From NCBI GenBank assembly GCA_018257865.1, contig JAEUBA010000003.1, forward strand, positions 62,001 through 126,000: a DNA stretch of 64,000 nucleotides, read 5' to 3'. Position 1 is the first letter of the stretch. Every line of letters begins with the position of its first letter. The position numbers and the translations under genes are program-made. The DNA comes from Stereocaulon alpinum (Eukaryota; Ascomycota; Lecanoromycetes; Lecanorales; Stereocaulaceae). Below the pieces are notes generated by a model. The model saw only the letters and a program-made list of their open reading frames with translations, ran no database searches and was not told the origin of the DNA. Below, in pieces: positions 21,958-32,200 of the stretch.

Positions 21958-24813
21958 TCATATTCTCAGACCTCGTACAAGAAGCCAAAGAATGACGGGT
22001 ACGATTACGTTGTCGTTACCACCAGTCAAGACAGCCTCTGTAAGGCTGGCGCCAATAGCTGCAACGCATGCCTTCCCCACAGTCGTGCCCCACGAATCTC
22101 TGTAATCGGCATCCCAGCCTCCAATTAGTAGCCACGTCCTTGCCAAGCACAGTCCTAAGGTTACAGCGACTGCAAAAGCGAGACTGCCTTCCAAGCTTTT
22201 GCCTCCACTCCAACACCATCTTCGACGTCCAAAACGTCTGCCTATCAGAGACGCGGCCGCGTCTCCCATTCCAACACAGACAACCCCGCTGATCATGCTC
22301 ACTTCGCGTCTTTCAACGTTCCATCCTTCCCATGGTCTAACTCCTGTTCGTCCAATGGCTGCAAGAGATAGCCAGAGCGGGATTGCACACCCGATCAATA
22401 AGAATATATGCGATACAATGACTGGGCCTCGGTTATCTCTCCCATCAACATAAGGAGCTAGGAAATAGGATAGCGGTTTCGAAAGCGGAGGTAGCTGTGA
22501 TGCTCGAAAAAGATCAAGAAGGAGAAAGATAGCTAAAGTAAGTATCAAAGCCAGCGAGACAAATGTAGGATCGACGAAAATGGTCGGTAAGAACATAGCG
22601 ACCATCATGCCATGGAACACTTTTCGTCGTGTGTCTACTTCGACGATAGCACTCAATCGCAGAACAACCGCCAAGCCTGATGCAACAATAATCATACAGT
22701 AGATGCATATCAGCAGTCGAATGTTGGCAGTTCCCAAGTCATATTGATACAAATGTGCCCAGTCTTGAGTCTTTAAGGGAGAGAAATTCACGGAATTAGG
22801 AGGCAGGCGTATCCAGTGTTCGAGGTCCCAGTACATTGTATAAGACCTAAAGGTTGGCAAGTCACCCAGCAGATATCCAAGTGCCCAACCCACAGGTTCT
22901 TGGTTCTGCAAGGCCCTGCGGCCTACATAAGGTCTAATGCCAAATACGATGATTGCAATGACCATGGCGTATACGTAGAAGGCAAGCACCCACTTGATGA
23001 CCACAGCCTGCGCCTTTGTCAAAGACCGGAAGGACCACGCTTTAGTGGGAGGGAATTGCGACATTCTGCGTCGCCGTGGAGTCTGCCTTGAAGGGCTGGC
23101 CTGGGGCGATCCCACGTACGAAGGCAAGGTGTACCTTCGCTGCCGTTTAAAATCAGCCTGGAATGTTTTGATAGTATCATCGGCTCCTTCAAGTGCGGTC
23201 TGCATTTCATTGCTAATGGCAGAATGGATAGGGCTCGATAGCGCAGAAAACGTGCCATCCTCGGCCTCCCCCACCTGGCGCGTGACATTGCTGAGAGCAT
23301 TGCGATGCTTCTTGCGTGGACGAGCATTGCGGGGCCTCTCTAAGTCGTCGCTCTCCGAATCCTGGGATTCTGCCGAAGTCACGCGCCATTTGCTCAAACG
23401 TCCATGCAAGCAGTCGTCCATTGCAGTTACAATGATATTGCCTTCACGTGCCCTAGATAGAGGCTGACGGAATCTCCAGCTTGGAATGCGTGCTAGCACC
23501 ACTCCCCAGCTGAGGACCTTACCACACAAGATAAAGACAGAAAGACCTCCAAGCCAGACGAGCGACTGCAGGATCACAGCTTGAGGTGAACTCGAAAACA
23601 CAAGCACATCGATCATCGAGACGGACAACAGCTGCAATTCTGCCGGCAATAAACTGGTTGTCGTCAAATACCCCAAAGCAGGCATCAAAGCTTGGTGCAG
23701 TGGATAGAGTAACGTAAATGCTTCGGGGTCGAAGGACTTGAGTGTCGAGTGTGTCGACTCCATGTTTGGCTGACATTTGTTCGAGTACAGTGTTGAACAA
23801 GCTTGGAGAGGTATTAGAGAGATGAGCCAATGTATGGAGCTGTACCATGGTACATGGCGGTTGAGAGGTATGATCTTGCTCGGTACCGAGGATATGCTCA
23901 AGACCAGGTTTGCGACCAAGACGCCTCGATCTGCATGCATTAATGACAGTGCCACGAAGACTGGGACTAGGATAGGATAGAGTAATGGGGCGGGCTCGAA
24001 GGCTGCTGGAATGTATATGTACATCCGAGACCGTTTCTTCGCGGCATTCCTAGCATGGTTCTTGTATATTATTCTCAATGGGTAGAGAATGTAGAGGCCC
24101 ACAATGACAGTAGCATGGCTGAACAGCGCCATTGGGATGAATGTTGACTCAAAGTCCCATTCGACGTTGGTCGAGTCGAAAATGTTCTTAGCCCACAAGC
24201 TCAATATCCACCCGATCTCACTCCTGCACGCAGTAAAGCCAACCAATCCAAGTAAAAGCGTTTCTGTCACTCTTCGTATGAGTTCCGCGCGCCGTTTCCG
24301 AACAAATTTCTCTCGAAGCTTGATTGTTTCCTCATCGGTATAGTTTTGGCTATGTAGATTACCCGGGCGCTTCATCCGAGCTTCCAGGGCCAACTTCCGA
24401 GGTTCTTCATCCAGATATGATGGCGTGAGTAGTGGGCTCGCCGTACCTGAGTAACTCGAGCCTCTCAGACCCTTCCTCAACCGAGCCGGCGGGGCTGGTA
24501 GTCGTAGCAGGCTGCCACCTTTCTCATCGTCTGCATCTGTTCCACTTTCACTGGGTGAAGAATTGTGCTTCCGTCTCTTGCGATGATCGGCATCGAAGTA
24601 TGTTGGCCCACTGCTGGGGTAAGGGTGGGGGGCATCCAGTGTAGGTGATAGGACGTCACTTTGCGCCGTGGCGACGGCCGTGCCATTGTCTTGGAGGACG
24701 TCCTTTCGACTCCTGTAATAAGGGTGTGGAGAGCGTGATAGGCGCTGGGCTTGGTTTGGGGCAATGTTCTCCTTGAGATCGATGTTCACAATGCCTGCAT
24801 TGCCGCCGGGCAT
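21958..24813 (-). CDS. SEC59: Dolichol kinase Sec59 (large fungal form)
   Basis: CTP-dependent dolichol kinase of the ER membrane, which makes dolichyl phosphate for N-glycosylation, O-mannosylation and GPI anchors. Intronless, 951 residues. An N-terminal Ser/Arg-rich cytosolic region (about residues 1-175) precedes many hydrophobic helices. The conserved C-terminal third carries the kinase signature region: VDTRRKVFHGMMVAMFLP, then a Gly-rich CTP-binding stretch (VCVGMGDAAASLIGRRFGRRRW), and SLEGSLAFAVAV. The end is TGGNDNVIVPVILWLLVR, as in Sec59/DOLK. The protein is much longer than yeast Sec59 (about 520 residues). The extra length is in the N-terminus and in a charged loop (about residues 460-570), as seen in filamentous fungi. 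Confidence 0.9.
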   Translation of the reverse strand: MPGGNAGIVNIDLKENIAPNQAQRLSRSPHPYYRSRKDVLQDNGTAVATAQSDVLSPTLDAPHPYPSSGPTYFDADHRKRRKHNSSPSESGTDADDEKGGSLLRLPAPPARLRKGLRGSSYSGTASPLLTPSYLDEEPRKLALEARMKRPGNLHSQNYTDEETIKLREKFVRKRRAELIRRVTETLLLGLVGFTACRSEIGWILSLWAKNIFDSTNVEWDFESTFIPMALFSHATVIVGLYILYPLRIIYKNHARNAAKKRSRMYIYIPAAFEPAPLLYPILVPVFVALSLMHADRGVLVANLVLSISSVPSKIIPLNRHVPWYSSIHWLISLIPLQACSTLYSNKCQPNMESTHSTLKSFDPEAFTLLYPLHQALMPALGYLTTTSLLPAELQLLSVSMIDVLVFSSSPQAVILQSLVWLGGLSVFILCGKVLSWGVVLARIPSWRFRQPLSRAREGNIIVTAMDDCLHGRLSKWRVTSAESQDSESDDLERPRNARPRKKHRNALSNVTRQVGEAEDGTFSALSSPIHSAISNEMQTALEGADDTIKTFQADFKRQRRYTLPSYVGSPQASPSRQTPRRRRMSQFPPTKAWSFRSLTKAQAVVIKWVLAFYVYAMVIAIIVFGIRPYVGRRALQNQEPVGWALGYLLGDLPTFRSYTMYWDLEHWIRLPPNSVNFSPLKTQDWAHLYQYDLGTANIRLLICIYCMIIVASGLAVVLRLSAIVEVDTRRKVFHGMMVAMFLPTIFVDPTFVSLALILTLAIFLLLDLFRASQLPPLSKPLSYFLAPYVDGRDNRGPVIVSHIFLLIGCAIPLWLSLAAIGRTGVRPWEGWNVERREVSMISGVVCVGMGDAAASLIGRRFGRRRWCWSGGKSLEGSLAFAVAVTLGLCLARTWLLIGGWDADYRDSWGTTVGKACVAAIGASLTEAVLTGGNDNVIVPVILWLLVRGLRI

Positions 24814-25283
24814 ATCTAATCCTCGTACTCAAGCTAAGCTCGCGAGATTGGTGCTGCAACAACACAGGTGATGAGCTGTGTCTTCCTGAGTGGGCTCTGC
24901 CATGACACAGGAAGGAAGGCTAGGGTTGCCGTCAAGATATCCTGGGGTAGACGTGAAAATTGATGACTACGTCGCTATGCATTTGTTGGGTTCGATTCCA
25001 TTGCACTAGGCCGAATCAAGGTCTAGGCATCAATTTCATGCCACAACAGAAGTTGCCTTTGGGATCTTAGGGATGAGAAAATGCTCTTCTCTCTACGCTT
25101 GGATACTACTGATTCGATTGAGAAATCTGTATTGAGGTCGAGAGAGGTTTTTTGTTGTGGGAAGAACTATTTCTACTCCCCACTTAAAGCAAACGCGGCC
25201 TAGAAAGCCTCTTAGGAAGATCTGGTAGTCGCTTGCCTGACAATGAATGTACATACACATGTCAAAGGAGCTGACAATTAGGC
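24814..25283. other. SEC59 promoter and DPH6 3' flank
   Basis: 470 bases between two minus-strand genes. A B-box-like GGTTCGATTCC occurs near 24990 but does not sit in a tRNA fold. Nothing else seen. Confidence 0.5.
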
Positions 25284-27446
25284 TCACCCGGGGTAAAGAG
25301 CGATAAAACCAGCCAGTGGTATGCCCTCTGCTCCCCAGACAGCTCTGCACGGGATTATCTGGACGTCCAGTTCACTTACTAGTGAGGCGTTTGGGCCATA
25401 TACCGTTGCTTGAATCTTCTCAGGGAACTTGACTTCGGAGAGTATGTCTATCAGCTTGAGTCGAAGCTCCTGGTCTGACTGTAAGCCAATGTAGGAGACG
25501 AGACTTCCGACACCGCGTGTAGCAGAATGTTGGTAAGCAACCCCTAGACTTTGCCATTCAATTTCGCAGCCACGTGGCAGCTCATCCACTTCGACAGCCA
25601 TGAACCCTGGAACGTTGGGCGATGCTGAATCTGAAAACCTAGCAAAGTCGGGAAGTGGCTGGACCTCTGCCGTATTCTTCCCGAGCCTTCCCATGCCTCC
25701 GTATCGCCGATACCAAACATCAAGCCCATCCTCCTCTTCGTCATCCTTCTCCCAAAGCTCAAGCTGATGCACTTCTCTCCACGCTTCCCAAGCGAGTCTT
25801 GCTTTTGTCTGCACATCACCAGGACCGGTGACAAAAGCTAGGCCTCCTGTCCACCAGCCGACGTTCATAGCTCTTCCGATCCTCCAAAGGTGCTGTAGTC
25901 CAATATACGTCCTTTTCACGAACAGCTCAATATCCTCGTCCTTTCCTTCCTCTGCTTGGAGCACCTCCATTGATGCTGGTACTAGCGGGATCTGTCCTGC
26001 CACATAGACTAGGGAATACTCCTTCTCCTGGCTCCAAGGTACAGAAATTGCTTGTGAATAAGGTCCAATATTGGCTGGTGCCCAGTATGACCTAGATTGG
26101 ACATGCAGACCATTTCGAGGGCTGCGAAGCTCGAGGTCAACGACACATGACACCATAAGCCTCACTCCCTCCGGCAGAGCATCTCCACAGGCCATAGTCA
26201 CCCGTGCTGGAGGGTTGGGCATGGTGAAAAGCCGTCCATAGACGTTGTTGACAGCGGCAAAGTCGGTCATCGAGCGGAGCAGGATCGTCGTGAAGACGAT
26301 GTCGTTAGCATTACAAGGGCTGTATTCAGCAAGGATGTTTAGTAACTTGAGATTGATACCCAACATCTGCTCGCTTGCTTCAGTCCCATTCCCACTGGCA
26401 GTAAGATTGGAAAGCTTGAGCATTGTGCCGTGTTTGATTACGACTGCTTTTGGTTTCCAGAAATGTTGCATGCTCGATAGCAGCTCCCACTTCCCTTTCG
26501 TGACGTTCTGCTCTCGCGGTCCCATGGGTCTAGCGACCAACGTTTCGAACTCCCTCTCCCATAGCTTGATTGGGCGGATCCATTCTTTCCACTTCTCAAT
26601 ACTTACAGCCCCTTTGCCTATCTTCATCTTAACTTTCCCTGCTCCTTCTATAAGTCCTACCCATGCTTCTCCGCCTCCACCCCTCCCAACATACCTCTCG
26701 TGGTCTTGCACCTCAATGGTACCTTTCCAAACTTCCACTGGTCCATCAATTACAAGCGTCTCATATTCTCCTCCTTCGCCCAATACACTACCACCAAAGC
26801 GTGCGACACCGCTCTCAATCTTTCTACGCACAGCCGGGCTCATCAGGTTGCACCACAGTAGATCCTCATCAAGCCCTCCAGAGGCGACTTTGACAATACG
26901 TACATCGAATCCAATTGCTGCCATGTCATCAAGTAGCCCTCCTGGCGATGGTGGGGGAAGAGACGGGTACTGCCATAAATAGCTCAGAGGAATGAGACTG
27001 AGACGCAGAGCCACAGACTCGATCCTAGTACGCTGGTAGGTAGAGAGGATGGCACCGGAACAGACTGCGTTCGCATTCGGGTGTGTAAGCATGACTCTCT
27101 TGAGAAGAGCAAATAAACTTTCTGTTTCATCGCCTATTTCACCGGAGTTCTCTTTAACATAGTAGTCCTTTGACGAGTTTGCCGCTCCTCCAGAGATCAT
27201 TTCACGGTACAGTGGCAGCCCCAAAGTGTCAGCATAAAGGGGTATCAGTCCATGACCGGCTGTTTGGTACATATAGCTGTTCAGGTCTTCAGCTTCACTG
27301 GAATGGCATGAGCTTGGTTGTGGGTATAGATTTGCGAGGGCAACAATTTGGTGGTTGTTCACCAAACAGTGGAGTAGAGAGAAGAATGAGTCTTTGCCGC
27401 CTGATATGAGCCCAATAACGTTCAACGACTGTGGTCTAGAAGCCAT
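25284..27446 (-). CDS. DPH6: Diphthine-ammonia ligase Dph6 with C-terminal RidA-like domains
   Basis: Catalyses the last step of diphthamide synthesis on elongation factor 2, the ATP-dependent amidation of diphthine. Intronless, 720 residues. The N-terminal about 260 residues are the adenine-nucleotide alpha-hydrolase domain with the PP-loop ISGGKDSFFSLLHC near residue 14. It also holds HGLIPLYADTLGLPLYR and GLDEDLLWCNL...RFGGSVLGEGGEYETLVID. The rest has two YjgF/RidA-like regions: one around IFVTTILLRSMTDFAAVNNVYGRLF and a second around RSYWAPANIGPYSQAISVP. This fusion is the usual fungal architecture. It is divergent from the thioredoxin-like gene (568 bases). A second diphthamide gene (DPH4) lies 11 kb to the right. 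Confidence 0.93.
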   Translation of the reverse strand: MASRPQSLNVIGLISGGKDSFFSLLHCLVNNHQIVALANLYPQPSSCHSSEAEDLNSYMYQTAGHGLIPLYADTLGLPLYREMISGGAANSSKDYYVKENSGEIGDETESLFALLKRVMLTHPNANAVCSGAILSTYQRTRIESVALRLSLIPLSYLWQYPSLPPPSPGGLLDDMAAIGFDVRIVKVASGGLDEDLLWCNLMSPAVRRKIESGVARFGGSVLGEGGEYETLVIDGPVEVWKGTIEVQDHERYVGRGGGGEAWVGLIEGAGKVKMKIGKGAVSIEKWKEWIRPIKLWEREFETLVARPMGPREQNVTKGKWELLSSMQHFWKPKAVVIKHGTMLKLSNLTASGNGTEASEQMLGINLKLLNILAEYSPCNANDIVFTTILLRSMTDFAAVNNVYGRLFTMPNPPARVTMACGDALPEGVRLMVSCVVDLELRSPRNGLHVQSRSYWAPANIGPYSQAISVPWSQEKEYSLVYVAGQIPLVPASMEVLQAEEGKDEDIELFVKRTYIGLQHLWRIGRAMNVGWWTGGLAFVTGPGDVQTKARLAWEAWREVHQLELWEKDDEEEDGLDVWYRRYGGMGRLGKNTAEVQPLPDFARFSDSASPNVPGFMAVEVDELPRGCEIEWQSLGVAYQHSATRGVGSLVSYIGLQSDQELRLKLIDILSEVKFPEKIQATVYGPNASLVSELDVQIIPCRAVWGAEGIPLAGFIALYPG

Positions 27447-28014
27447 GCTTTACGATCCTCTTCCTCTGATGTGGGCCTTTTCGCATGAACTCAGAAAGTT
27501 CTGGCGCTCTGCCTTTCTTCTGTAACAGCAGTCGAAGGCAACAAGACGCCCTTCATGTTGCTTGTTCGCCTCTAAGCGCAGAAACGAACAAGAATCATGT
27601 CGACTTTCACCTTGATCGCATTGGAGAGATTATCGACAGAGATTGAAGGAACAACAGTGAGATCCCGTAGAATGACATGTACTGCTCCTTGCAATGGTCA
27701 TCGCCCAACTCTGATCGATCTAGTAGATGTTCGAAAAAGGTCGACCTCGGTTTGACATTGCCGACTTTACGCGAGAATAGATGTGTTCAGCAGAAGGAAG
27801 ACATTTCAGGAAGGGCTTGCGGGTTTCGCAGGACTTTACCTGCTAGACCCATCGTATGTACGACTGAGTCTCAAACGAAAAGGCCATAGTTGAGTGAAGT
27901 AGGACTTGGTTGAGAATTTTTGTATCCGCGTGCCAAGACTTTATTTATATTGCGAGAGATGTCACCAGCAGCATCATGGTCTTTGGCACCTAACAGTTCC
28001 ATCATACATTCGGC
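27447..28014. promoter_or_regulatory. Shared divergent promoter, DPH6 / thioredoxin-PITH gene
   Basis: 568 bases between divergent starts; both promoters must be here. An open frame at 27677-27889 shows nothing recognisable. No specific motif assigned. Confidence 0.45.
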
Positions 28015-29222
28015 ATGTCTAAAACTGTCCAGATAAGCTCATCGAGCCAATTCAACAGCTTAATACAGACGTCCAGAATCGTGGTGACGGACTGTACGTC
28101 TTATTGCCCCACATCTGCCCCTCCCACAACCCAGCTCAAGACAAAGCATCGTCATACATGGTTGGCTAAATTGATACATTATAGTCTACGCAGATTGGTG
28201 CGCACCATGCAAAAAAATCGCCCCCATCTATGAGCAGCTTTCAGCAGAATTATCACGACCGAACCATATTACCTTTGCCAAAGTCAACACTGAGCAGCAG
28301 ACAGAAATCGCCCAAAGATTTTCAGTCAATACGTGAGTACCTAGTAACTTTCCCCTAGAGCAGCATTGGCAATATGCTTCCGACTATTGCACCACCCGTC
28401 AACGTGGCGCTGGGACAAGTTGTGTAATCTACCGTGGCGTTGAAGTCTAACAGTATTGCTTCTAGGCTACCCACCTTCATAATCTTCAAATGGGGGCAGA
28501 TCTTCGAAGAAATTAGAGGAGCAGACCCACGAAAGCTACGCGAAATGATCAAGAAGCTCTCGGTAGAGGCTGAGTCAGGTGGCGCAAATGGTCTTGGGGA
28601 TTGGACGGCGTCCAGCCTACCTAAGGGCTACAGCGATATCACAGATCAAGTGGACATGAGAGGTCTGGATCTTTTGAACTCTGACAGCGATTACGGCACT
28701 GCGAGGACACTGTTCGAGAGTAGCAGACCGTCTGCACTGGATAGTAGCAAAGGCAAAGGCAAAGGCAAAGGCAAAGCGAATGGGGACGAGGAAAAGAAGG
28801 ACTGGGTGGAGAGCGACACCGACGAGCAGCTCATGCTTTACATCCCGTTCATGTCAACACTGAAAGTCCATACCTTACACCTCACATCGTTACCACCGAA
28901 AGAGGGCGAAGAAGTCCCCATGCGGCCAAAGACAATCAACATCTACTCGAACCGCGCACATGTACTTGGATTCGACGAAGCAGAGGACGTGGCAGCCACA
29001 CAAACAATCACTTTGACCCCTCGAGACTGGGATGAGAAGACTGGGACCGCGAAGGTGGAGCTACGCTTCGTCAAATTCCAGAACGTTACATCGCTTGTGG
29101 TATTCGTGGTAGACGGCGAGGGAGATGGAGAAAAAGTTAGGGTAGATAGACTGAGGATTGTGGGCGAGACGGGGGAGAAGCGAGATCCAGGCAAGCTGGA
29201 GAAGGTTGGGGAGCATGATTAA
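28015..29222 (+). CDS. Thioredoxin-like protein with PITH domain (TXNL1/Txl1 type)
   Basis: Proteasome-associated thioredoxin of the TXNL1 family; cytosolic/nuclear. Exons are 28015-28093, 28185-28332 and 28466-29222, 327 residues. The thioredoxin fold has FYADWCAPCKKIAP, with the active-site WCAPC at 28196-28210, and the cis-proline segment LPTFIIFKWG. A C-terminal PITH domain follows, starting about DITDQVDMRGLDLLN and ending VRVDRLRIVGE, which in this family binds the 19S proteasome. Within the PITH region is a Lys-Gly repeat, from a hexanucleotide repeat at 28748-28776, in a charged loop. Both introns use good donors (GTACGT, GTGAGT). The canonical active site here is WCxPC with alanine rather than the usual glycine. 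Confidence 0.9.
28748..28776 (+). repeat. Coding hexanucleotide repeat (GGCAAA units)
   Basis: Between four and five tandem GGCAAA units encode alternating Lys-Gly in a loop of the PITH domain. It is in frame, so unit number can change without disrupting the gene. Confidence 0.9.
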
Positions 29223-32200
29223 AGAGAACGTGCGTGGACGAACTTACGAGGCATGCATAAGCGGCTATTGCATTGGCTGGTAGATATGGTTCCTACTATC
29301 GGTCATAGAGCCATCGCTTGGTAGACTTATGACAATTGACAATCGCTACTATGTTTCCCTCCCACAATCCACATTGATAGCCTAGCCTGGCTTCCTAGAA
29401 GCCAGCTTCTCCGGGCCCAATATACAGCTCAACTACCGTGTAACTACCCACCCCAAAACCACAATCCAAGCCCCTCGCAAACCAGCCAAACATAATCTAC
29501 TCAACCCCCCATCAACCGCCCTTAAGCCCCCAGTACCCCACAGTATCGTATGTTCGATCTCCACCACCCAGCTCCCCCACGCCCACATTCGCAAGCCGTC
29601 GAAAATCTCAACAAGGGTAGAGCCAGTACGGGTTCACAACCAACGTGCAATATCATCACTCTGTGGCATGACCGACGCTTGAATAACATCACTGAGCAGG
29701 ACGTCCAGGCAACACGGGTTAGTAGTCATGCCGCCGCACGAAGGAAAGAAAAGAAGATTTCTTCACTGCGAAAGGTTCGTGGATATCCAGCCGCCGTGCG
29801 TGTAGGGCTGAGCTAGTTGGTATTGGGGATGGTGGGCTTGGCGAGGGGAATGGGTTTTGGGGCCATTGTGGGGAAGTTAAAGTTCTCTCTTTCTGGTTTT
29901 GTATGGCTTGTGATGAACGGTGCGGAGTGAAATGCTTCGTATCTATATCTATAATAGGAAGAGGATGACTACTCTATGAGTGGATGATCTCAATATGACA
30001 AGTTCTGAAGCCTTGATCGGTGGCATTTCCGAGAGCAACTTTTGTGCTGCTGTGGGGGACTTTTTTCCTTGTATTTCTACCATCGTTCAGGACAACGGCC
30101 TTGGTATACGTGGGAAGATCTAGATGAGCAAGAAGTAGAGCTGTTAGGATGAACGTGATGGGGATAGCCGATCGCTTCCTTAGCTCAGCGTACTGGCAAC
30201 TGGGCGGCTTGCAGTATCCAGACCCTGGCGACATTGAACTCGACGTCTCCTCCCTGGTCATGCAATCTATCTCTTTGGTATCGTTCACTCAGGAGACATG
30301 TCAGACGATGAGTATCTCGAGTAATCGTTTCTCGTTACTCCTGAAGCATGAGATGTGGAGTCTATGAAGGGATTATGCATTCATTATTTGTCAGCTCGCA
30401 TCTGTGTTCTCGTGCAGCAGTCTCCTTCTACTTGGGAATGAATCACCTCAAATGTGAACGTGTGACAATGATGCTAGCTGTGAGAGTGCCAACTCCCATA
30501 GGGAAGCCACTTATCGTATGTGCCTCCTACAGGTTCACGAAGTTGAACGAAAAGCCTGAACAACACATCATCCTCGACAGAGTCTAATTCCCTTACCATC
30601 AGCTTCTCCTGCATAGCGAGCTTCATGGACGAGAATAGCGCCGTCTCGCTTCAGCTGAATCAGTATTTGTTGTTACTATAGCGTCTTATCCAAGATCAAC
30701 TTAGCTTCTAGTGTCATTGGCAAACATCTAGGTGCTAGACGGTTCCGATATCAACGGATTTAGGAACAGTTTCCCACTTATCTTTGCACTATTCCCGGCT
30801 CCAGACAATCCTACGTGTGGACTGTTGTCGATGGCTTGGACGGAACGAAGCTCCGTTAAGAAGCAACATGGAGGCAGGACGCAGTAAATGTTGAGAGATC
30901 GACCCACTGCACTTTACAAATTATTGAAAGTCAATGCGGAAAAGTCGAGAAGGCCCGAGGGAAGCTCGAGCTAATAAGAGGGCCATAGAGGCCGCTGTCC
31001 CCTTAAGACGGTGCGAGGTACGCACCTGGATGGCGGCAATGATGAAGCAGAGAGTGCGGTGGCGATTCAATCATACACAGGGCTACGTATGTCTAGAGGC
31101 AAGATTCATCTGGTCTCCTTTTCAGCGACCAGGCGGGCGATAAGGTGGATAGCGTATGCCTGTTGATCCTACGGAAGTGTTCATCCAATTGATGCATCCT
31201 TCCTTCACGTAGTACGCAGTAGGAAAGAAGCGGTGTGCTTCAGCTCGAACGTTCAGCTTCACCTTCGCCCTCGGATCTCATACATATATCCTTGACTTCC
31301 GCACGCCTTCCATAGAGCACACACCAATGAACCGTCCTCCAGAGTCTTAGTTGGTCCCTGGAGGTTTCGGAAGGCCTTGGTGCAGGGTTGTGAATGAGAT
31401 AGTCTCCATTTTCCCGACCTCCGTCGTCATCACCAACAAGCAAAGCCGTGATAAGTGATGCTATCGCCCACCTCGCTTGTATCGCATGCCTCTAAAATTC
31501 CAAAGATTACAGTAGCGCTTCCTTTAATCATGCATCTAATGCTCTCTAATACACACGCGGTTCACACGTGGGTTACGCGCTTTTCCCTTCGCAGGATTTC
31601 CGCCAGGGATCCTCCTCCTCGGTCTTAGAAGATCGACAGGAACACCCACCACAAAGTTCGCACCAACGATCCCGCTCTTCTTTTCCCCTCAGGATCCTCC
31701 CGCGATCATCTAGCGAGTTTCAGGCGGTCTGACCATTGCATTATGAGTTGCTGAATGGCCCTGAAGAGCCCGTAGTGACTGAACTAGGAAGTTGCTGCTG
31801 TGCCTTCTGATATATATTAATATGCTTGCCTTGTGGAAGGCCTGAGAAGTGGACGACGGCGGGTACTGTGATTTGCAAGTTGGAGCTGATAAATTGCAAA
31901 CACCTCTATACTTTCGACGTTAAACTGCGAAACACGCGAGGCTTTTCGATTCACGGCGATTTGTCCCTTAAGGTCTGGCCCCACAGTGGCTTGAATGGTT
32001 GAATGTTAGGAGTAAGCCTTGAACGCCACGGGTATGTTTCCGAATTGCCGGTATCAGAGCCTGACTGCTTGGTGTCAGCTAATCGCAACTGTCATATGCA
32101 TCCCATAAGGGATAGCACATGGTTTTATGCAAGTGGTCTTGGCTTCTTTGGTAGGCTGTCACTAGTCCTCAATCCTACCTTACTTCGCTGCTTTGGTATC

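Noticed and set aside
24981..25020. B-box-like GGTTCGATTCC suggesting a tRNA
   Set aside because: No acceptor stem, D-arm or anticodon stem could be paired around it; it does not fold as a tRNA.
29550..29816. 88-codon open frame
   Set aside because: No domain, atypical composition, no plausible splice partners.
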